DNA of 64,000 nt from Candidatus Howiella intestinavium (lineage in GTDB: Bacteria > Bacillota > Clostridia > Oscillospirales > Acutalibacteraceae). The stretch is from assembly GCA_904420585.1 (NCBI GenBank), contig CAJFVX010000003.1:1-64000 (forward strand). The letters are read 5' to 3'. The notes beneath the pieces were generated by a model. The model ran no database searches. It was not told the DNA's origin and was given only the letters and a program-made list of their open reading frames with translations. A program made the translations under genes and the position numbers. This document shows, piece by piece, positions 1-7,003 of the stretch (positions are counted from its first letter, which is position 1; every line of letters begins with the position of its first letter).

Positions 1-112
1 AGAATATTTGAAAAGAAGGGGTGCGTGTCCAAAAAAGATATTTTTCTTTTCAAACAAGAGGGTATCTTTTTTGTAGCGTAAACCCATATCGGAATGGATT
101 GCGGTCCATTCA

Positions 113-141
113 GAAAGCCCGGCTAAAAGCCGGGCTTTTCT
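113..141. terminator. Rho-independent terminator at left edge
   Basis: A perfect GC-rich hairpin (aagcccggc, loop taaaa, gccgggctt) is followed by a short T run on the plus strand and preceded by A residues, so it can act in both directions. On the plus strand it would end a transcript entering from left of the window. Confidence 0.75.
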
Positions 142-491
142 TATGCCGCTTCTTTTTCCCTTCCGCAAAAGGTTATGCCTACATCACCTGTAAGCGTCTC
201 CACGATGATTTTGGCTCGCTTGCCGTACTCTTCTGCAAATGTCGAACTCCCGCGTGCAATGGCCCCTAAATTGAAAAAACAATGTGCCGGATGGGAGAAA
301 TCCTGCAAAAAACCCTTCTCGTTTATCTGGAAGTATGATAGAATAAGTGGAAATTTAGAGAAAGCCATAGTATTGTATATGAATCTGAAAGAAAAAATAA
401 AAAGCCTGCAGGCACATCCCCTCCTCCAGGTGCTGGCTGACAATAGGGGAAATCCGCGAACTCTCGTATTGATTGAACCCTTATGGGGCAT
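141..491 (-). pseudogene. Possible gene remnant opposite the MFS leader
   Basis: An open frame of 116 codons runs antisense to the 5' part of the MFS gene and stops right at the left-edge terminator. Its last 45 residues (around AEEYGKRAKIIVETLTG) look more protein-like than its first half, which is plainly the antisense of the transporter. It could be the 3' end of a lost gene or pure chance. I recognise no family. Confidence 0.12.
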
Positions 492-1653
492 TCCCTACAA
501 CCTCATCTCGCCGTTCGCCACCCTTTATATGTACACACAGGGCATCACAGATGTGCAGATTGGCCTGATTCTCTCGGTCACAATGGTGGTTCAGGTGCTG
601 TTCTCCTTTTTTGGGGGCATTTTATCTGACAAGCTGGGGCGAAAAGTTACTACCATGATGGGAGATTTCTTCGGCTGGACGCTGGCCTGTCTGGTGTGGG
701 CTGTTTCAAATAATTTCTGGCTGTTTTTGGCCGCCGCGCTGCTCAACTGCTTTGAACAGATCAACCAGACGGCATGGTACTGTCTGCTTATCGAGGATGC
801 CCATCCAAAGGATCTGGTCGGAATCTACACCTGGGTGAACATCGGCGGGCTGGTGGCTATCTTTTTCGCACCGCTTTCAGGCCTGTTTGTCAGTTCCTAT
901 TCCATCGTGCCGGTGGTACGGGTGCTGTACATCCTCTTTGCGCTGACGATGCTCACGAAAACGCTCATCACCTTCCGGTTTTGCCATGAGACCAAGCAGG
1001 GCAAAATCCGCCGGGCAGAGACAAGGGGCGTATCCGTTCTCCATATGCTGGGGGAATACCGCCAGTTGATCCCCAGTCTGCTGAAGAACAGGAGCGTACT
1101 CAAAGCAGTGGCCGTCTCGGTAATCCTGTATATCACCAACATGGTGAGTACAAATTTTTTCGGACTGTATGTGACACAGCGGCTGGGGCTTTCGGAAAAC
1201 TTTTTAGCCCTGTTTCCCATTCTGAACGCCGCTGTCATGCTGATCTTTATGGTGGGGGTCCAACACCGTATGAACGCCACGAAATTCCGCGTTCCGCTGT
1301 GGATCGGCTTGGCACTGTACGCTGTGGCGGCCTTGGTGCTCATCTTCTCCCCTGCGGACAGCCTGGGTTTTGTGCTGCTCTATGTATTTGTTGCCGCCGT
1401 GGCTGCCGCGCTGGTGAATCCGCGCAAAGACGCGCTTCTCCAGCTTAACATCACCGCCCAGGAACGGGCACGCCTGAACGCCCTTATCATGGCCTCCACG
1501 ATTGCACTCTCCTCTCCCTTCGGATATTTGGCCGGATGGCTCTCCAGTCTGGATCGCCGTCTGCCCTTCGTGTTTACACTCCTGTTATTTGTCACGGCAA
1601 TGCTTATCATCTGCCGTATCCAGGAGCCGCAGGTGGGGGAAAAGAACGCCTGA
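379..1653 (+). CDS. MFS transporter, 12 TM
   Basis: The product is a 424-residue major facilitator protein with about twelve hydrophobic segments. The first reads LIEPLWGIPYNLISPF. The loop between helices 2 and 3 carries the MFS signature form GGILSDKLGRKVTT (about residues 76-89), and a long cytoplasmic loop separates the two halves. The frame is open upstream to 175, but the residues before 379 are not membrane-like and overlap AT-rich leader DNA, so the ATG at 379 is preferred; its ribosome site is weak. Substrate cannot be told; efflux of a small compound is the usual role of such proteins. A terminator follows at 1691. The gene has visibly lower GC than the genes after 2.5 kb. Confidence 0.85.
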   Translation: MNLKEKIKSLQAHPLLQVLADNRGNPRTLVLIEPLWGIPYNLISPFATLYMYTQGITDVQIGLILSVTMVVQVLFSFFGGILSDKLGRKVTTMMGDFFGWTLACLVWAVSNNFWLFLAAALLNCFEQINQTAWYCLLIEDAHPKDLVGIYTWVNIGGLVAIFFAPLSGLFVSSYSIVPVVRVLYILFALTMLTKTLITFRFCHETKQGKIRRAETRGVSVLHMLGEYRQLIPSLLKNRSVLKAVAVSVILYITNMVSTNFFGLYVTQRLGLSENFLALFPILNAAVMLIFMVGVQHRMNATKFRVPLWIGLALYAVAALVLIFSPADSLGFVLLYVFVAAVAAALVNPRKDALLQLNITAQERARLNALIMASTIALSSPFGYLAGWLSSLDRRLPFVFTLLLFVTAMLIICRIQEPQVGEKNA

Positions 1654-1690
1654 GCGCGGGAAAACACGATTAGGCAACGCTTCCCAGTAT

Positions 1691-1720
1691 AAAAGGCAGG
1701 CCAATGGCCTGCCTTTTATA
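1691..1720 (+). terminator. Rho-independent terminator after MFS gene
   Basis: The stem aaaggcaggcc / ggcctgccttt with a 3-nt loop is followed by a T/A-rich tract, 38 bases after the MFS stop codon. Confidence 0.85.
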
Positions 1721-1748
1721 TATATTCACAGGTATATATATTCACAGG
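1717..1748. repeat. Short tandem duplication, two 15-16 bp copies
   Basis: The unit tatatattcacagg occurs twice back to back just after the MFS terminator. It is AT-rich and local, and I see no further copies nearby. Confidence 0.5.
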
Positions 1749-1848
1749 AACATGATTCCCGCTCTGTCATATAGTAATGGTAAAACCATCGAAATGAGAG
1801 AGTTGAAGAATGATGTGCAACAGATATACCCACCAGCAAATTTGTTTG

Positions 1849-2358
1849 ATGAATCGGATACGGCAATTATGGGGACAGCACGTATATTGGACGCGTTTCT
1901 TCATAATTAGTACAGCGGCTGAACTGGATGATTTAGAACCGGTTACCAAAAGGCTGCTCCAAAATCCGAAGGACTTTGCAAGGCTGTTCACACCGATTTA
2001 CGGCATGAAAGCAGCAGGTCAGTTTGAGGCGCTTTTCACCCAGCATCTGCTGATTGCAGCTGAACTGGTTAATGCAGCGAAAAACGGCCAGGCCGACAAG
2101 GTAAATCTGGCCAGAAAAAAATGGTATAAAAACGCAGATGAGATTGCCGAATTTCTCTCTTCCATCAACCCCTGCTGGAGTGAATCAAAATGGAAAGATA
2201 TGCTGTACAGTCATCTGGAAATGACCGAGAAGGAAGCGACGCTGCGTCTGCAGGGGAATTACGCAGCGGATATCCAGGCATTTGATGAAATCGAAAGCCA
2301 GGGGTTTAAAATGGCTGATTATATGTTTTGCGGCATCATAAAAACATGCTCCCGGTAA
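1849..2358 (+). CDS. Conserved helical protein of unknown function (often misnamed acetylglutamate kinase)
   Basis: The product is about 169 residues from the ATG at 1849 (MNRIRQLWGQHVYWTRFFI); an in-frame ATG at 1810 would add 13 poorly conserved-looking residues. It appears all-helical, with the repeated-looking features HVYWTR, KDFARLFTPIYG, HLLIAAELVNAA and KKWYKNADEIAEFLSSINP. From memory of the family, similar Firmicutes proteins are labelled acetylglutamate kinase in databases, but there is no kinase fold or nucleotide-binding motif here, so that label should not be trusted. There are no signal peptide or membrane segments. No clear Shine-Dalgarno precedes either start, and the surrounding region is AT-rich. 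A terminator lies at 2495-2542. Confidence 0.7.
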   Translation: MNRIRQLWGQHVYWTRFFIISTAAELDDLEPVTKRLLQNPKDFARLFTPIYGMKAAGQFEALFTQHLLIAAELVNAAKNGQADKVNLARKKWYKNADEIAEFLSSINPCWSESKWKDMLYSHLEMTEKEATLRLQGNYAADIQAFDEIESQGFKMADYMFCGIIKTCSR

Positions 2359-2494
2359 CAAGACAATTGGGCAGTAAGAAAGAGCAGGTCCGGTAATTCC
2401 ACTTAGGTTTTTTATCCATACCCCCGCTCGCAGGAGACAACCATACCGTGTCATCTTCCAAAAACATCCTGCGGCTTATCCGGTAAACAGGCTG

Positions 2495-2542
2495 CAAAAA
2501 GCTGGCAGACGCGAAAGCATCTGCCAGCTTTTCTGTTTTTTT
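2495..2542. terminator. Bidirectional terminator between convergent genes
   Basis: The 13-bp arms aaaagctggcaga / tctgccagctttt are flanked by a T run on the plus strand (ttttctgttttttt) and by A residues on the left. The hairpin can stop both the plus-strand hypothetical gene and the minus-strand transketolase operon. Confidence 0.9.
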
Positions 2543-2561
2543 AAGCCCGCGGGATGCCGGC

Positions 2562-3509
2562 TTACTTCTTTTTCGCCAGCACTTCCTTGGCCGCAGCGGC
2601 GATGTGGGGGGCGGTGAGATGATGGTACTCCAGCAGCTCCAGAGCGGGGCCGGAAATGCCGAAGGTATCCTGTACACCCACCTTCTTCACCGGCACGGGC
2701 AGGTTCTCGGCCAGCACGTCGCAGACGGCCGAACCCAGCCCGCCGATGACCGAATGTTCCTCGGCCGTGACGATGGCACCGGTTTCCTCCGCCGCCTTGA
2801 GGATAATCTCCTCGTCGATGGGCTTGATGGTGGCCATGTTGATGATACGGGCGGAAATCCCCTCGGCAGCCAGCAGGTCGTAGGCCTTTACCGCCTCAGC
2901 TACCATCAGGCCGGTGGCGATGATGGTCACGTCGCTGCCGGGCTTCAGTTCCACGCCCTTGCCCACTTCAAAGGTGTAGTCATCGTCAAAGATGACCGGC
3001 ACGGCCAGGCGGCCGAAGCGCATATACACCGGCCCGTCGATTTCCATGGCCTTGAAGACGGCAGCCTTGGCCTCCACCGCGTCGGCGGGGTTGATGATGG
3101 TCATACCCGGGATGGTGCGCATAAGGGCGATATCCTCACAGCACTGGTGGGTGGCGCCGTCCTCCCCCACCGACACGCCGGCGTGGGATGCACCGATTTT
3201 CACGTTCAAATGGGGGTATCCGATGGAATTGCGCACCTGCTCAAAGGCCCGGCCGGCGGCGAACATGGCAAAGGAACTGACAAAAACCGTCTTGCCCGTG
3301 GCGGCGATGCCGGCGGCCACGCTCATCATATTCTGCTCGGCAATGCCGCAGTTGTAAAAACGATCGGGAAAGGCCTTCTGGAACATGCCGGTTTTGGTGG
3401 CGGCGGCCAAATCCGCGTCCATGACGATAAACTGGTCGGTCTGCCGGCCCAGTTCCACCAGGCCCTGGCCGTAGCCCTCGCGCGTTGCGGCTTTCTTGAC
3501 TTCAGACAT
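2562..3509 (-). CDS. Transketolase, C-terminal subunit
   Basis: The 315-residue protein corresponds to the pyrimidine-binding and C-terminal domains of transketolase, the split form common in Clostridia. It pairs with the thiamine-diphosphate-binding N-terminal subunit encoded just upstream. Visible features are DRFYNCGIAEQNMMSVAAGIA (about 49-69, holding the Glu that activates thiamine diphosphate), the SFAMFAAGRAFEQVRN stretch, and a C-terminal Rossmann-like domain beginning near GSDVTIIATG. Together the two subunits move two-carbon units between sugar phosphates in the non-oxidative pentose phosphate pathway. The start is preceded by GGAG with 8-base spacing. The gap to the upstream subunit is 142 bases and contains a hairpin. 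Confidence 0.93.
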   Translation of the reverse strand: MSEVKKAATREGYGQGLVELGRQTDQFIVMDADLAAATKTGMFQKAFPDRFYNCGIAEQNMMSVAAGIAATGKTVFVSSFAMFAAGRAFEQVRNSIGYPHLNVKIGASHAGVSVGEDGATHQCCEDIALMRTIPGMTIINPADAVEAKAAVFKAMEIDGPVYMRFGRLAVPVIFDDDYTFEVGKGVELKPGSDVTIIATGLMVAEAVKAYDLLAAEGISARIINMATIKPIDEEIILKAAEETGAIVTAEEHSVIGGLGSAVCDVLAENLPVPVKKVGVQDTFGISGPALELLEYHHLTAPHIAAAAKEVLAKKK

Positions 3510-3597
3510 GCTTGCTTCTCCGTTCCCCGGCGAATAAAATCTGCTGGAAGGGGCCGCCCCATCGCCGGCCGGGCGCGGCTCTGTATCGTATATTTTC

Positions 3598-3618
3598 GGC
3601 CCGACGCCCTTTCGGGCC
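3598..3618 (-). other. Hairpin between the two transketolase genes
   Basis: A 7-bp stem (ggcccga / tcgggcc) with a 7-nt loop lies in the 142-base spacer between the N- and C-subunit genes. No T run follows, so it is more likely an mRNA stability or processing element than a full terminator. Confidence 0.4.
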
Positions 3619-3651
3619 GGCCGCTTTCTTTGCGGGGGGATGCTGGAAGCC

Positions 3652-4506
3652 TTAGGCCTCCATGGCCGCCAGCTTTTCCTGCAGTTCGGCCATGGCCTTC
3701 TCGTACTCCTCCTGCTTGGGGGCTACGCCGTGCCAGCCGCAGACGTTCTCCATAAAGGACACGCCCTTGCCCTTGACCGTGTTGCAGATGATGGCGGTGG
3801 GCTTGCCCTTCACCGACAGTGCCTCGTTCACGGCCGCGTCGATCTGGTCAAAGTCGTGGCCGTCGATGGTGAGAACATGCCAGCCAAAGGCGGCGAACTT
3901 CTCATCCAGAGGCAGGGGGGAATTGACCTCCTCAATGGTGCCGTCGATTTGCAGATGGTTCAAATCCACAAAGGCAGTGAGGTTATCCAGCTTCTTGTGG
4001 GAAGCGAACATGGCGGCCTCCCAGACCTGGCCCTCTTCACACTCGCCGTCTCCCAAAATCGTATACACATGAAAGGCGTCGCCGAAATGCTTGGCCGAAA
4101 GGGCCATGCCGCAGGCGGCGGAAATGCCCTGGCCCAGGGAACCGGTGGACATGTCCACCCCGGGGATATTCTTCATATCCGGATGGCCCTGGAGCATGCT
4201 GCCCACCTTGCGCAGCCGGGGGATTTCCTCCCCGGAAAAATACCCCTTCTCAGCCAGGACGGCATAGAGGGCCGGGGCGGCGTGCCCCTTGGAGAGCACC
4301 AGACGATCCCGCTCCTCCCACTGGGGATTCCTGGGATCCACCTTCATTTTATAGAAATACAGATAGGTCAGCAGGTCGGCCGCCGACAAAGAGCCGCCGG
4401 GATGGCCCGAACCGGCGTGATAGGTGCCTTCAATCACGCCCATGCGGACTTTCAGCGCTTCTGTTTGCAGATTTTTCTTGGATACGGTATCCATGTACGG
4501 CAACAT
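3652..4506 (-). CDS. Transketolase, N-terminal subunit
   Basis: The 284-residue protein is the thiamine-diphosphate-binding domain of transketolase. The ThDP/metal motif is GDGECEEGQVWEAAMFASHKKLDNLTAFVDLN; GHPGGSLSAADLL near residue 35 and GSLGQGISAACGMALSAK near 120 are also diagnostic. It needs the downstream C-subunit for activity. An AAGGA lies only one base from the first ATG, so the second in-frame ATG, four codons in (MDTVSKKN), is an equally likely start. The gene heads a two-gene operon with a promoter at 4535-4564. Confidence 0.93.
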   Translation of the reverse strand: MLPYMDTVSKKNLQTEALKVRMGVIEGTYHAGSGHPGGSLSAADLLTYLYFYKMKVDPRNPQWEERDRLVLSKGHAAPALYAVLAEKGYFSGEEIPRLRKVGSMLQGHPDMKNIPGVDMSTGSLGQGISAACGMALSAKHFGDAFHVYTILGDGECEEGQVWEAAMFASHKKLDNLTAFVDLNHLQIDGTIEEVNSPLPLDEKFAAFGWHVLTIDGHDFDQIDAAVNEALSVKGKPTAIICNTVKGKGVSFMENVCGWHGVAPKQEEYEKAMAELQEKLAAMEA

Positions 4507-4534
4507 TCCTTTCGCAACATGTCATTCCTTCATA

Positions 4535-4564
4535 ATACTACACGATTCGCAGGGTAAAAATCAA
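4535..4564 (-). promoter_or_regulatory. Sigma-A promoter for transketolase operon
   Basis: On the minus strand, TTGATT (4559-4564) and TAGTAT (4535-4540) are 18 bp apart, about 30 bases upstream of the tkt start. Confidence 0.6.
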
Positions 4565-4596
4565 GGTGTATCCTACCGAAATACAGAAAACCTTGG

Positions 4597-5424
4597 TTAA
4601 ATAGTTTGGCTCAATTTATCAATAAAATCGGCCACGGCCCCTTTTTCGCAGCTGCAGGCGGTGCAATCGGCCAATTTGTGCAGTTTGGCCGGGGCGGTTT
4701 CCACAAAGCAGCTGTACCCCGCGGCCTGTATCAGTTCCACGTCGTTGTAGTAATCGCCGATGGCAAAGGTGCGCGCCGGCGCGATGCCCAGAAGCCCCGC
4801 CAGCCGTTTTAAGGCCGCCCCCTTGCTGACCCCCTCGCAGGTCAGCTCGTAGTAGCAGTCGGCCGTCTTGAGGAAGTAGCAGCCGGTCAGGTGCATGGGC
4901 TCGCAGTAGGCATGGAGCTCGGCCAGCCGGCCGGGGCGGCCCATGGCGAAGAGCACCTTGGTCCAGTCCTCCTTCTCCACCTGGGCAAAATCGGCGTCGA
5001 TAATCTCAATTTCCTCATAGACCACGTGGGCGTCCACATCCGGCGTATGGTTGAGCACATACAGGTTCTTGCCGCTGTGCACCTCCACGCCGATGTCGGG
5101 GAACCGCTCCATAATGGGCGGGATGATGCCCTTGGCCCCATCCGGCAGGGATTCCCGCCACAGGGGGTTGTCGGCGGCGAAATCGTAGCCGATGGCCCCG
5201 TTGAAGACGATGCTGGGGCAGTTCACCCCCGCAAGGGCCGCATAGCGGCGGGCCGACTGGATGGAACGGCCGGTGGCCAGGGCGAAGAGGCCGCCCTCCT
5301 GGGTAAAGCGGCGGATGGCCTCCACATTCCTTTCCGGAATCCGGCCGGCGCTGACTAAGGTGCCGTCGATATCCGACGCCAGCAGGCAGCCGGCAAACCG
5401 GCCGCCCTTCTTGGTTTTCTGCAT
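4597..5424 (-). CDS. HAD-superfamily phosphatase, Cof type
   Basis: The 275-residue protein is a haloacid-dehalogenase phosphatase with a C2B cap (Cof/YbiV group). Motif I is ASDIDGTL (about 17-24) with the nucleophile and acid Asp pair, motif II is ALATGRS, and motif IV is GDYYNDVELIQAAG near residue 218. The usual conserved Lys falls in the GVSKGAALKRL stretch. Family members dephosphorylate sugar phosphates, pyridoxal phosphate or FMN; the substrate cannot be assigned. AAGGAG lies 9 bases before the start. It is the last gene of the ileS-lspA-rluD run, 27 bases after rluD. Confidence 0.88.
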   Translation of the reverse strand: MQKTKKGGRFAGCLLASDIDGTLVSAGRIPERNVEAIRRFTQEGGLFALATGRSIQSARRYAALAGVNCPSIVFNGAIGYDFAADNPLWRESLPDGAKGIIPPIMERFPDIGVEVHSGKNLYVLNHTPDVDAHVVYEEIEIIDADFAQVEKEDWTKVLFAMGRPGRLAELHAYCEPMHLTGCYFLKTADCYYELTCEGVSKGAALKRLAGLLGIAPARTFAIGDYYNDVELIQAAGYSCFVETAPAKLHKLADCTACSCEKGAVADFIDKLSQTI

Positions 5425-5451
5425 GAAAGGGGCTCCTTTCGGGAAATATCG

Positions 5452-6372
5452 TTACCCACCGATGCGGTGCAAAAAGGCGGTAAAATAATCCGGCAGGGGG
5501 CTGTCGAACTCCATATAATCCCCCGTCTGCGGATGGATAAAGCCGATTTTTTTGGCGTGCAGGCACTGGCCCTCCAGCCCCGGGGCGGCCTTCTTGGGGC
5601 CGTAAAGGGGATCTCCCGCCACGGGATGGCCGATGTAGGCCATATGCACCCGGATTTGGTGGGTGCGGCCGGTCTCCAGCCGCAGGCGCAGGTGGGTATA
5701 TCCCCCGCCCGCCGCCGGGTACCGATGCAGCACGGTATAGTGGGTGACGGCCGGTTTGCTATTCCGGTCGGTGACGGCCATCTGCTTGCGCTTTACGGGG
5801 TGGCGGCCGATGGGGGCCTCCACCCGGCCTGCATCCTGCTTTACCTGCCCGTGCACCACGGCTTCGTACTCGCGGGTAAAGGAATGAGCCTTGATTTGGG
5901 CCGCCAGGGCCTGATGGGCCATATCGGTCTTGGCCACCATCAAAAGGCCGCTGGTGTCCTTGTCAATGCGGTGGAGAATGCCCGGCCGCTGCACCCCGCC
6001 GATGCCCGAGAGGCTGTCCCCGCAGTGGGCCAGAAGGGCGTTGACCAGGGTGCCGCCGGCGTGGCCGGGGGCGGGATGCACCACCATGCCCTTGGGCTTG
6101 TTGACCACCAGCAGGCAGTCGTCCTCATAGACGATGTCCAGGGGGATTTCCTCCGGCAGGGCGTCGCAGGGCTTTGCGTCGGGAATTTGCACCAGCACCT
6201 GCTCCCCCGTTCCCACCTTGCAGTTTTTGGCGGCGGGGCGGCCGTCCACCGCCACGCCCCCCTCGGCGATGAGCCGGGCGGCGGCCGAACGGGTCATGTC
6301 CAGCGCCTCGGCCAGAAAGACGTCCAGCCGGCAGGGTGCGGGCAGGGCGGCGGTCAGGACTTCTTCTCGCAC
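5452..6372 (-). CDS. Large-subunit rRNA pseudouridine synthase, RluD type
   Basis: The 306-residue enzyme isomerises uridine to pseudouridine in 23S rRNA. It has an N-terminal S4 RNA-binding domain (about 12-70, RLDVFLAEALDMTRSAAARLI) and a catalytic domain with HRIDKDTSGLLMVAKT, whose second Asp is the catalytic residue of the RluA/RluD family. Other family motifs are NKPKGMVVHPAPGH and LETGRTHQIRVHM. The start is a GTG overlapping the end of lspA by 19 bases, so the two genes are translationally linked. The exact target uridine cannot be told from sequence; in Bacillus this position next to lspA is occupied by ylyB. Confidence 0.9.
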   Translation of the reverse strand: MREEVLTAALPAPCRLDVFLAEALDMTRSAAARLIAEGGVAVDGRPAAKNCKVGTGEQVLVQIPDAKPCDALPEEIPLDIVYEDDCLLVVNKPKGMVVHPAPGHAGGTLVNALLAHCGDSLSGIGGVQRPGILHRIDKDTSGLLMVAKTDMAHQALAAQIKAHSFTREYEAVVHGQVKQDAGRVEAPIGRHPVKRKQMAVTDRNSKPAVTHYTVLHRYPAAGGGYTHLRLRLETGRTHQIRVHMAYIGHPVAGDPLYGPKKAAPGLEGQCLHAKKIGFIHPQTGDYMEFDSPLPDYFTAFLHRIGG

Positions 6373-6893
6373 GCGTCTTCCCCCTGCAGCACCGGCGCCT
6401 TGGCCCGGCGGTGCCGTTTTACGTCCTTAATGGTATCGATGACAAAATACAGAATGATGAGCCCCGCCCCCACCACCACGCAGATATCCGCGATGTTGAA
6501 GACCGGGAAATCGATAAAACGGGCGTCCAGAAAGTCCACCACATAGTGGCGGCCGAAACTGTCCGTCCGGAAGAGCCGGTCGATCATATTGCCCACGCCG
6601 CCGGCCAGTACCAGGAACAGGGCCCAGTGCATAATGCGGCTTTTGAAGGTCTTTTTGATGAGCAGGCTGACGCACACCAGCAGAATGACGGCCGTGACAG
6701 ACAGGAAAATCCAGGGCTGATCCTGGAAAATACCAAAGGCCGCCCCCCGGTTTTGCACATAGGTGATGTGGAATACGCCCTCGATGACCGGCAGGGTCTC
6801 CCCCACGGCAAAATGGGTGACAATAAAATATTTGGTGAGCTGGTCGGCGGCCACCAGTCCCACGGCGGCCAGCAGCGCAAAGATATACGTCAC
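6354..6893 (-). CDS. lspA: Lipoprotein signal peptidase (signal peptidase II)
   Basis: The product is an integral membrane aspartyl protease that removes signal peptides from diacylglyceryl-modified prolipoproteins. Four hydrophobic segments are visible, and the two catalytic Asp lie in GGVGNMIDRL and FPVFNIADICVVVG; VQNRGAAFGI is the third conserved block. The GTG at 6893 is chosen because AAGGAGG sits 9 bases upstream, giving 179 residues; an upstream ATG at 6920 has no ribosome site. The C-terminal tail is basic and cytoplasmic. It lies between ileS and rluD, the classical ileS-lspA order. Confidence 0.93.
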   Translation of the reverse strand: MTYIFALLAAVGLVAADQLTKYFIVTHFAVGETLPVIEGVFHITYVQNRGAAFGIFQDQPWIFLSVTAVILLVCVSLLIKKTFKSRIMHWALFLVLAGGVGNMIDRLFRTDSFGRHYVVDFLDARFIDFPVFNIADICVVVGAGLIILYFVIDTIKDVKRHRRAKAPVLQGEDACEKKS

Positions 6894-6924
6894 TGTGCGG
6901 CCCCTCCTTCTATCCGGCATAATT

Positions 6925-6989
6925 CTGCCCGCGGGTATGCGGGCAGCTTTTTACGCAAGGCAAGCCCGGGCGCCGAAAACGTCCGGGCT
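6925..6989 (-). other. Two hairpins in the ileS-lspA spacer
   Basis: In transcription order the first stem is agcccgg / ccgggct (6963-6989) and the second is ctgcccgc / gcgggcag (6925-6946). Neither is followed by a proper T run on the minus strand; the second has a T run on the plus strand. They may trim or attenuate read-through from ileS into lspA. Confidence 0.45.
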
Positions 6990-7003
6990 GTGCTGCGGGG
7001 TTT

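Noticed and set aside
21-269. Short plus-strand frame at the left edge
   Set aside because: It reads straight through the terminator hairpin and has a composition expected by chance.
1717-1748. Possible start of a CRISPR-like repeat
   Set aside because: There are only two adjacent short AT-rich copies with no spacers and no cas genes.
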